A stretch of 9,170 nt of DNA, from NCBI GenBank assembly GCA_003527885.1, contig DPWB01000289.1, positions 1-9,170 on the forward strand. Direction: 5' to 3'. The notes below the pieces were generated by a model, which worked only from the letters and a program-made list of their open reading frames with translations, ran no database searches and was not told the origin of the DNA. Shown here in pieces: positions 1 to 6,058 of the stretch; the stretch's first letter is position 1, and every line of letters starts with the position of its first letter. The stretch is from Candidatus Competibacteraceae bacterium. Lineage in GTDB: Bacteria; Pseudomonadota; Gammaproteobacteria; Competibacterales; Competibacteraceae. The position numbers were made by a program, and so were the translations under genes.

Positions 1-219
1 ATCGCCTTGGCGGGCAGCCTGGGGTTGAATGTGGTCGCCGAGGGCGTGGAGTCGGTCGAGCAGGTCAACTTCTTGCTGCGGGAAGGCTGCCGGGTGGGCC
101 AGGGCTATAACTTCAGCCCGCCGCTGCCGGAAGAAGAATTTGTCGCGCGCTGGCTGAAGCTTCCGTCCGGACAGCCCCCGCCGGCTGCGCTACAATCGGC
201 GCATGAAGCAAGCCACTGA
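1..219 (+). CDS. EAL-domain protein, C-terminal end (partial at left edge)
   Basis: This is the 3' end of a gene that begins outside the window; 72 codons are visible before the TGA at 217-219. The frame shows the closing part of an EAL domain: the VVAEGVES segment, then QVNFL, the GC turn, and QGYNFSPPLPEEEF, which matches the usual AEGVE...GC...QGYxFSxPLPxxEF ending of this family. EAL domains hydrolyse cyclic di-GMP or act as degenerate c-di-GMP sensors. The catalytic EAL/ExLR residues lie upstream and cannot be checked, so activity is unknown, as are any GGDEF, PAS or membrane domains. After the domain only about 22 residues remain, so EAL is the C-terminal module. The next gene starts 12 bases after the stop, so read-through transcription is possible. 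Confidence 0.9.
   Translation: MALAGSLGLNVVAEGVESVEQVNFLLREGCRVGQGYNFSPPLPEEEFVARWLKLPSGQPPPAALQSAHEASH
168..196 (+). promoter_or_regulatory. Possible sigma-70 promoter for the srf-like run
   Basis: CGGACA (168-173) and TACAAT (191-196) are separated by exactly 17 bases. The -10 box matches the consensus at five of six positions and the -35 at four of six. It lies inside the 3' end of the EAL gene and about 36 bases before the ATG of the SrfC-like gene, so it could let the run be transcribed independently of the EAL gene. It is called from sequence pattern only. Confidence 0.4.
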
Positions 220-231
220 TGCGAACCCGCC

Positions 232-2841
232 ATGACCGCCACCGACGCCCTCAGCGCGACCTGCCGCAACCTGGAGCAGGTCGGCTCCGAATTTCTGACT
301 TGGTTGGATGAGAACTCCGGGCGGGTCGCTCAAGAAAAAGCCGGGCTGGTCAAGGAGTTTCGCCGCTTCGCCGCGCAGGGCCGCCGCCTGGAGCAGGCGG
401 TGCGCCGGCCGATGTGCGCCGGGGTGTTCGGCCCCAGCCAGTCCGGCAAGTCTTATCTGATTTCTGCGCTGGCCCGCAAGGGGACCGCGCCGCTGCTGGC
501 CGAATTCGCCGGCCAGAAGATCGATTTTATCCGCGACATCAACCCCGAAGGCGGCCGCGAGTCCACCGGGCTGGTGACCCGCTTCACCCTGCAACCGGGC
601 TCTGGAGCGCCGCCTGCCGCGCCGGTGCAAATGCGGTTGCTGACCCAAACCGATCTGGTCAAAATCCTCGGTAACACCTATTACGCCGACTGCGACCACA
701 GCGAGGACGAACCGCTCACGCAGCTTCAGTTGGACGAGTTTCTGAGCAAACTGGCGCCGGCGGCGCAAGCCCGGCCGGTCGATCCGCTCACCGCCGATGA
801 TGTCTACGATTTGCAGGCGTATTTCGAGCGCTATTTCAAAGGGCAGGAGCGGGTGCGCCTGCTGCGTCACGGCTATTGGGAGCAGGCGGCGCAACTGGCG
901 CCCCGGCTGGCGATCCCGGAGCGCGCCCAGCTGTTCGGCGTCATCTGGGGCGGGGTGGACGCCTTCAGCCAGCTTTACGCGCGCCTGTACGCGGGCTTGC
1001 GAGGCTTGAATTTCGCCGGCGACGCCTGCGCCGGCCTGGAAGCGCTGCTGCCGCGCGAGCAGAGCATCATCGACGTGCAGACGCTGAAGGGCCTGGGAAC
1101 CGGCGGCGGCCAAACCCTGACGCTGATCGGCGGCGATGGCGCGCGGGTGACCTTGCCGCGCAACGAAGTGACGGCGCTGATCGCCGAACTGCGCATCGTC
1201 ATCAGCGAGCAGCCCTGGGACTTCTTCCAGCACACCGACCTGCTGGATTTCCCCGGCGCGCGTTCCCGCGAGCAGATCAAGGAGTTGCCGGAGTTCCTGC
1301 AAGGCCCAGACGCCTTGCAGAGCCTGTTTTTACGCGGCAAAGTGGCTTATTTGTTCGAACGCTACTGCGCCGAACAGGAATTGACCAGTATGTTGCTGTG
1401 CATCGGCCCCAGCAATCAGGAAGTCAAAACCCTGCCGGAAATGGTTTACGACTGGATCGCCAGCACCCACGGCGCCACCCCGGAGCAACGCTCGCAACAG
1501 CCGACCGCGTTATTCCTGGTACTGACCAAATTCGATATGGAATTCGAGGAAAAAGCCGGCGAACGCTCGCCGGAGAGCCGCTGGATCACCCGCCTGGAAA
1601 GCTCCTTGCTCAACTTCTTCGGCAAACAGCACGAGTGGCCGCGCCAGTGGGATAGCCGGGGGGTGTTCCGCAATACCTTCTGGCTGCGCAACCCCAATTT
1701 CAAGGCCAAGAACATCTTCGACTACGACGAGGAAGGCCGCGAGCTCGGCGTGCGGCCCGGCGAGCGCAAGCGGATCGCCGCCTTCAAGGAAGCGTTCCTG
1801 AAAGACACCGCCGCCAGCGCCCATTTTCAGGATCCCGAACGGGCGTGGGAAGCGGGATTTGCCCTCAACGACGGCGGGATCGGCTATCTGGCCGAACAGC
1901 TGCGCCCGCTGTGCAACCCCGAACTCAAGCGCAACCAACTGGCGGGACAAGTGGCGCGATTGCGCGAGCAGATGCTCGAACGGATGGGGCATTATTACGT
2001 CAGCGACAACCCGGAACAGGAACTGGAGAAGCGGCGGACGGCGGCGCAGCAGGTCGCCGGCAAGCTGATCGACTGCGCCGGCGAACAGCGCTTCGGCGAG
2101 CTGTTGCGCGCGTTACAAGCCGACGGCGACGAGCTGGAAGGGATTTATTACCGGATCGAAACCCGGCTGCCGGATGAACAACAGGCTATCGGCGCGCCGA
2201 CTATCGGTACGGCGGTGGACACCGGCAAGATGAAGGCCGTGCTCGGTCTGAGCGCGCCCGCCGACGGGCCGGCCGAGACGACCCGCAAGGACGATGCCAG
2301 TTTGTTCGCCCGCGAAGCGGTGGCGGAGTGGATGCGCGACTTGCAGGACTTGAGCGGCAACAAGCCGCTGTGCGACTACTACCGGGTGCCGGAACCCAAC
2401 ATGGCCGAATTCGTCAAGGAGCTGATCGACGGCGCGCAGCGGCTGAAGCTGGAGGAACGGATCGAGCGACTGGTGCGGCAAGTGACCGGGTTTCGCATGA
2501 AGTTCGAACAGATCGTGGCGCTGCCGGCCCGACTGACCGCCAACCTGCTGAACGGTTACGTGGATTATTTGGGCTATGATGCGCTGGCGCTGGAGCAGCG
2601 ACCGCAACTGGCCCTGGAAAGCGGCCCCCGGCCGGTATTCCCGCTGCGGCCGGTGCCGCGCGGCGGCCCGCAGCTGAGCGAACAGCAGTCCACTTACGAT
2701 CAAGACTACTATACCGACTGGATTAAGGCCTTTCTCGATCTGGTGGAGCGCAACGCCCGCAGCCGCGACGGCCGGGACGTGGATCTCGCCGCCAACCGGC
2801 GCTTGGGGGACTTGCTGGCGCGCTTGCGGGTGGCGGCTTGA
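232..2841 (+). CDS. SrfC-like putative virulence factor, P-loop GTPase-like protein
   Basis: The product is 869 residues with no signal peptide or membrane helix, so it is probably cytosolic. It resembles the SrfC / 'putative virulence factor' family (Virul_Fac), large P-loop proteins of about this length whose biochemical role is not settled. Visible motifs are a Walker A/G1 site GPSQSGKS at residues 67-74, preceded by a hydrophobic strand (AGVF); a G3-type DFPG at 339-342 after a TDLL strand; and a G4-type TKFD at 432-435 after the strand LFLVL. G1, G3 and G4 in this order suggest a GTPase, possibly of the large dynamin-like or septin-like kind, though the 265-residue stretch between G1 and G3 is very long. 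The C-terminal half is charged and probably mostly helical. The ATG at 232 has no clear Shine-Dalgarno sequence. It lies 12 bases after the EAL stop and is the first start available in this frame, because that stop is in the same frame. Family assignment is fairly secure; GTP binding is inferred from the motifs. Confidence 0.85.
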   Translation: MTATDALSATCRNLEQVGSEFLTWLDENSGRVAQEKAGLVKEFRRFAAQGRRLEQAVRRPMCAGVFGPSQSGKSYLISALARKGTAPLLAEFAGQKIDFIRDINPEGGRESTGLVTRFTLQPGSGAPPAAPVQMRLLTQTDLVKILGNTYYADCDHSEDEPLTQLQLDEFLSKLAPAAQARPVDPLTADDVYDLQAYFERYFKGQERVRLLRHGYWEQAAQLAPRLAIPERAQLFGVIWGGVDAFSQLYARLYAGLRGLNFAGDACAGLEALLPREQSIIDVQTLKGLGTGGGQTLTLIGGDGARVTLPRNEVTALIAELRIVISEQPWDFFQHTDLLDFPGARSREQIKELPEFLQGPDALQSLFLRGKVAYLFERYCAEQELTSMLLCIGPSNQEVKTLPEMVYDWIASTHGATPEQRSQQPTALFLVLTKFDMEFEEKAGERSPESRWITRLESSLLNFFGKQHEWPRQWDSRGVFRNTFWLRNPNFKAKNIFDYDEEGRELGVRPGERKRIAAFKEAFLKDTAASAHFQDPERAWEAGFALNDGGIGYLAEQLRPLCNPELKRNQLAGQVARLREQMLERMGHYYVSDNPEQELEKRRTAAQQVAGKLIDCAGEQRFGELLRALQADGDELEGIYYRIETRLPDEQQAIGAPTIGTAVDTGKMKAVLGLSAPADGPAETTRKDDASLFAREAVAEWMRDLQDLSGNKPLCDYYRVPEPNMAEFVKELIDGAQRLKLEERIERLVRQVTGFRMKFEQIVALPARLTANLLNGYVDYLGYDALALEQRPQLALESGPRPVFPLRPVPRGGPQLSEQQSTYDQDYYTDWIKAFLDLVERNARSRDGRDVDLAANRRLGDLLARLRVAA

Positions 2842-2889
2842 CGCGGATTTCGGCGGTTGGCCGCGCGCCGCTTTCACCGTGTGCCGCGC

Positions 2890-2907
2890 CCGTTTCCAGC
2901 GAAACGG
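2890..2907. other. Hairpin in the 119-bp gap after the SrfC-like gene
   Basis: CCGTTTC (2890-2896) and GAAACGG (2901-2907) form a perfect 7-bp stem with a 4-base loop, CAGC. No T-run follows on either strand, so it does not look like an intrinsic terminator. It could be an mRNA processing or stabilising structure between the first and second genes of the run. The rest of the gap (2842-2960) holds a TAAGAT -10-like hexamer at 2928-2933 without a good -35, plus the ribosome binding site of the next gene. Confidence 0.45.
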
Positions 2908-2963
2908 CAGGTATGGACGAAAATGGCTAAGATAGCGCAATCACTCATTGCCGGAGGCTGTTG

Positions 2964-4391
2964 ATGGCCGCGCTAGCGGTTCGCGTATCGGAAGATCCCG
3001 CCCGCCCTTTGGGGCACGCCATCGTGACGCTCAACGGCGTGCCGCGCGGCCTGGAAACGTTTGAATTCGCCCTGAGCCGTCACGGTTACGGGACCAATCA
3101 TCTCGGGCCAGAGGGTTGGCAGGGGGCGGAGTGCTGGCTGCAACCCGAGGAAGCGTGGTACAGCGGCGAAACCCTGAAGTTCGTCATCCATCCCGATCTG
3201 GTGTTTCAACTGGAAAACATGCCCTACCAGTTGGCGGTGCGCGGGCAGGGTTTGGCCGAAACCGCCACCGTGACGTTCGTCTGGCCGCTGCAATTGGAGC
3301 TTGAGGAAGGCAGCGCCAGCGCCGAACGCAAGGTGGTCGGCGGCACGCGCGTCAACCCCGCCCCCGCGCCGCGCCCGGAACCCCCGCGCCCAGCGCCAGC
3401 GCCCCAACCGCCACCACTGCCGATACCGGAGCTAAAAAGCCCTGAGTTAACCCTCCCGGACGTACCGATTCCCGATCTTGGCGCTGGCTTGGAACCGGCG
3501 GACGATGACAGGACGCGGCTGGCGTCTCCGCCGGCGCGGCGACCGAAAGCACCGGTGTCCGCCAGCGGATCGGAGCGTTCCCAAGCCGTGTCTCCAGCGT
3601 TGGAGGCTGTTGACGGCAGTGCCGAGGAACCGACCCGTAAGTCGCCGGGACGCTTCGCGCCGCCGGCCACGGGGAGCGGGATATCTCGGCCGGTCGGCGA
3701 GCATTCGCGGGCGGAGCCGGTGTCGCCGCTGGGCGAACCTGGAGTTCAGGTTCGGACCGAACGTCCGCGACTGGAATCCGAACCGTCGGTTTCGGAAGCC
3801 GGGCGGAGCGGTCCGACCGCCCCTCCTCAGCGCGGCGGGTCCGGGGTGTTGGGCGCAGTGTTGGGGTTTTTGGTGCTGGCGGCGTTGGCGGCGGCGGGTT
3901 GGTGGTGGTTCGGCCAGCAGGGGGATAGAAAAGCGTCGGATGCCACCGGCGTTTCGGGCCAAGCGCCCGCGCCGGCCGTGCCGGTCAATGCTCAACCAAA
4001 TTTGCCGTTCAAACCCGCGCCGGAGCCCAGGCCCGCGCCGGAACCGATTCCCGCGCCGGAGCCCAGGCCCGCGCCGGAGCCCAAGCCCGCGCCGGAACCG
4101 GTGCCGACCGCGCGTCCGCCGACTAGCACCACCGCCCCCTCAACACCGCCCGTCGCGCCGTCGCCGCCGTCGCCCGTACCGGTACCGGTCGCGCCACCAC
4201 CGCCCGTCGCGCCGGTCCCGCGTCCGGTTATCCCGGTCGCGCCGGTGGAACGCCAGCGGCCGACGAAACCCGCGCCGGGCTCTGAATCCCGCTCCGGTTC
4301 CAGCCGCAGCCTGGAAGACGAACTGAAATCGCAGTTCGATCCGACCCAGCAGGAGCTGGAACGGCGGTTGCGCCCGCCCAAGTCGCCCTAG
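2964..4391 (+). CDS. Unrecognised single-pass membrane protein with proline-rich arms
   Basis: The product is 475 residues from the ATG at 2964, which has GGAGG at 2953-2957 six bases upstream; a TTG codon just before it is a poorer choice. I do not recognise the family. Residues 1 to about 120 look like a compact, beta-rich domain with many Trp and Tyr residues (for example EGWQGAECWLQPEEAWYSGE). Residues about 132-175 are proline-rich, and 176-290 are low-complexity and polar. One membrane helix covers about 294-316 (GVLGAVLGFLVLAALAAAG followed by WWWF). Beyond it lie five tandem PAPEPx hexapeptides (351-380), more Pro/Val/Ala-rich sequence, and a predicted helix from about 449 to the end that begins SLEDELKSQFDP. 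With no signal peptide and a late helix, the N-terminal domain should be cytoplasmic and the tail periplasmic. A similar layout and C-terminal motif occur in the SrfA-like gene at 6059, suggesting the two belong to one complex. The proline-rich arm may bridge the periplasm or reach peptidoglycan (inference). Confidence 0.85.
   Translation: MAALAVRVSEDPARPLGHAIVTLNGVPRGLETFEFALSRHGYGTNHLGPEGWQGAECWLQPEEAWYSGETLKFVIHPDLVFQLENMPYQLAVRGQGLAETATVTFVWPLQLELEEGSASAERKVVGGTRVNPAPAPRPEPPRPAPAPQPPPLPIPELKSPELTLPDVPIPDLGAGLEPADDDRTRLASPPARRPKAPVSASGSERSQAVSPALEAVDGSAEEPTRKSPGRFAPPATGSGISRPVGEHSRAEPVSPLGEPGVQVRTERPRLESEPSVSEAGRSGPTAPPQRGGSGVLGAVLGFLVLAALAAAGWWWFGQQGDRKASDATGVSGQAPAPAVPVNAQPNLPFKPAPEPRPAPEPIPAPEPRPAPEPKPAPEPVPTARPPTSTTAPSTPPVAPSPPSPVPVPVAPPPPVAPVPRPVIPVAPVERQRPTKPAPGSESRSGSSRSLEDELKSQFDPTQQELERRLRPPKSP
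4014..4103 (+). repeat. Five 18-bp tandem repeats encoding PAPEPx
   Basis: Five in-frame units start at 4014, 4032, 4050, 4068 and 4086. Each follows CCCGCGCCGGARCCNNNN and encodes Pro-Ala-Pro-Glu-Pro plus a variable residue (Arg, Ile, Arg, Lys, Val). Units are nearly identical at the DNA level, so copy number could change by slippage without breaking the frame. Further downstream a 17-base sequence, CACCGCCCGTCGCGCCG, occurs twice (4144-4160 and 4198-4214) in the same proline-rich tail. Such X-Pro repeats are known from stiff periplasmic spacers such as that of TonB. Confidence 0.9.
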
Positions 4392-4460
4392 ACGTGAGCC
4401 CGGTGGGTTCCGGCTTGCAAAACTCCAACCAGACCCTGTTATTTTGTTTGGGAGCCTTTT

Positions 4461-5513
4461 ATGAAGCGATCGCTGATCGTCGGCCTGTTAGCGCTGACTA
4501 GCTGGTTCAACCTTTCGCCGATTCTTGCCGAAGAGAGCGATGCCAGGCAGCTCGGCATGGTGACCGGCTCCAAGACCGGAACCTACATCCAGTTCGGCAA
4601 CGATATCGCCGGGATCGCCAAATCCGTCGGGCTGGACATTCTGGTCAAGGATTCCCAGGGTTCGATCGATAACATCAAGCGCATCAACAGCAAGGAAAAC
4701 GCCACGTTCGGCATCGTGCAATCCGATGTGCTGGGGTTCCTCAGCCGGTCCGAAAACCCGGAAATGCGCCAGGTCGCCAGCCGTTTGCGGCTGATCTTCC
4801 CGTTTTACAACGAGGAGGTGCACCTGTTCGCCAACAAGTCGATTCAGTCGGTCAACGACTTGTCGGGCAAGCGTGTGGTGGTGGGCGAGCAGGGCAGCGG
4901 AACTTGGCTCACCGCCACCAATCTATTGCAGCTGACCGGCGCGAAACCGGCCGAGCTTTTGAACCTGCCGCCTCTGCAAGGCGTGACCGCCGTGCTCAAG
5001 AACGAGGCCGACGCCATGTTCTACGTGGCCGGCAAACCGGTCAGCCTGTTCACCAAAGTCGGCAATTTGATCACCAAACCCGAGTTCGCCTCGATGTTGT
5101 CCAACGTGCATTTCGTGCCGTTGGACGACCCGCGCCTGCTCAAGGAATACCAGCCCGCCAAGATCGGCCAAGCCGATTACGAATGGTTGCCCGGCGAGGT
5201 GGCGACCATCGCGGTCAAGGCGGTGCTGATGAGCTTCGATTTTTCCGGCAAACAGAATCCGTATTTCGTCCGCCGTTGCCAGCAGTTGGCGACCTTGGGT
5301 CAGGCCATCCGGTCCAATATCAGCCAACTGCGCCAGACCGGCCACCCCAAATGGAAAGAGGTCAACCTGGATGATAAAGTCGGGGTCTGGCAGTTGGACG
5401 GCTGTTCGCGCAGCGCTAAAGGCGGCGGGAAGGAGGTGGATCTCACCCGCCAGTTGGAGAAGATGCTGTTGAACTTTCACCGCTGGCCCCGGCCTGAGAC
5501 GCCGGCCGCTTGA
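4461..5513 (+). CDS. TAXI-family solute-binding protein, secreted
   Basis: The product is 350 residues with a clear Sec signal peptide: MKR, a hydrophobic core, and likely cleavage after ILA at residue 23. The mature N-terminus has TGSKTGTYIQFGNDIA, the signature start of TAXI (NMT1-like) periplasmic binding proteins of TRAP transporters. Supporting segments are the QGSIDNI...FGIVQSDVL stretch, the EEVHLFANKSIQSVNDLSGK strand-turn, and GEQGSGTW. The protein is slightly longer than the roughly 320 residues usual for the family. Two cysteines in the C-terminal part (273 and 315) could form a disulphide. No TRAP membrane subunit (DctQM-type) is in the window, so it may serve a distant permease or act as the ligand-sensing part of the neighbouring Srf-like assembly (inference). 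The ATG is supported by GGAG at 4451-4454 with a six-base spacer. The 69-bp gap upstream has a weak TTGCAA...TATTTT pair (4415-4420, 4440-4445; 19-base spacer) that is not a convincing promoter. Confidence 0.9.
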   Translation: MKRSLIVGLLALTSWFNLSPILAEESDARQLGMVTGSKTGTYIQFGNDIAGIAKSVGLDILVKDSQGSIDNIKRINSKENATFGIVQSDVLGFLSRSENPEMRQVASRLRLIFPFYNEEVHLFANKSIQSVNDLSGKRVVVGEQGSGTWLTATNLLQLTGAKPAELLNLPPLQGVTAVLKNEADAMFYVAGKPVSLFTKVGNLITKPEFASMLSNVHFVPLDDPRLLKEYQPAKIGQADYEWLPGEVATIAVKAVLMSFDFSGKQNPYFVRRCQQLATLGQAIRSNISQLRQTGHPKWKEVNLDDKVGVWQLDGCSRSAKGGGKEVDLTRQLEKMLLNFHRWPRPETPAA

Positions 5514-5534
5514 GCCGGTCACTGGAGAGAGCCG

Positions 5535-6011
5535 ATGCGATTCGCGCGGGTGATTGTGCTGGTGGTTTGCGCCGTCGGGGCGGGTGTGGCGCAGGCGCAG
5601 GATGGCCGGCCGGATGCCCGGTTGGAGTTTTCCAGCACCTCTTACGGTGTGTTGGTCGGGGTCAATAAAGGTCAGGGCAAGCTGATCTTCCGGGAGCGCC
5701 AGTATCGGTTTTCGGTGTCGGGTGTCAAAGTGGGAACCTTGGGTATCGCGCGGGTGGATGCGGCCGGTCAGGTTTACCGTTTGCGCGAACTGGCCGATTT
5801 TCCCGGCCGGTACTATGCGCTGGAAGGCGCTGTTACCCTGGGCCAGGGCGGTGGGGGCGCCGTCTTGCGCAACCAGAAGGGGGTGATGCTTTATTTGCAG
5901 AACGTGCAAAAGGGCGTCGAACTGACACTGGGCGGCGGTGGGCTCGATATCGCGTTTACCGAACCGGTTGCCTCAGGCCCCACAGGCCCGACGGAGGCCG
6001 GCGCCCGGTAA
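5535..6011 (+). CDS. Small secreted protein of unknown function
   Basis: The product is 158 residues with a Sec signal peptide: MRFAR, hydrophobic residues 6-19, and probable cleavage after AQA at residue 21, giving a mature protein of about 137 residues. The mature part is rich in Gly, Val and aromatic residues in an alternating pattern that suggests an all-beta fold, and it includes two glycine runs (GQGGGG and LGGGG). It has no cysteine after the signal peptide and no membrane helix. I do not recognise it with confidence; it looks like a conserved proteobacterial periplasmic protein without assigned function. The ATG has GGAGAG at 5524-5529 with a five-base spacer and lies only 21 bases after the TAXI gene stop. 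The two secreted products are thus almost certainly co-transcribed and may act together in the periplasm. Confidence 0.85.
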   Translation: MRFARVIVLVVCAVGAGVAQAQDGRPDARLEFSSTSYGVLVGVNKGQGKLIFRERQYRFSVSGVKVGTLGIARVDAAGQVYRLRELADFPGRYYALEGAVTLGQGGGGAVLRNQKGVMLYLQNVQKGVELTLGGGGLDIAFTEPVASGPTGPTEAGAR

Positions 6012-6058
6012 CGGCCGAGCGCCTTTCGGGTCCTCCCGCGATAGTTGGAAAAATCTTC

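Noticed and set aside
190..1302. Long open frame on the - strand (370 codons) opposite the SrfC-like gene
   Set aside because: It is a GC-driven shadow: the translation is rich in Arg, Gln and Leu without domain structure, and the + strand frame has clear motifs across the same bases.
876..1655. Alternative + frame inside the SrfC-like gene
   Set aside because: The translation is an Arg/Ala/Gly-rich shadow, and the other frame carries the conserved G motifs through the same stretch.
2113..2940. Open frame of 275 codons on the - strand
   Set aside because: It overlaps the end of the SrfC-like gene antisense, has a low-complexity His/Arg/Gln-rich translation, and has no ribosome binding site or recognisable domain.
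4014..4103. Tandem repeats as a possible CRISPR array
   Set aside because: Units are 18 bp, directly adjacent without spacers, in frame and coding for PAPEPx.
3478..4326. Arg-rich + frame of 282 codons inside the proline-rich membrane gene
   Set aside because: Pro-rich codons such as CCG and CCC read as Arg-rich when shifted; there is no domain pattern, and the main frame has a ribosome binding site and a membrane helix.
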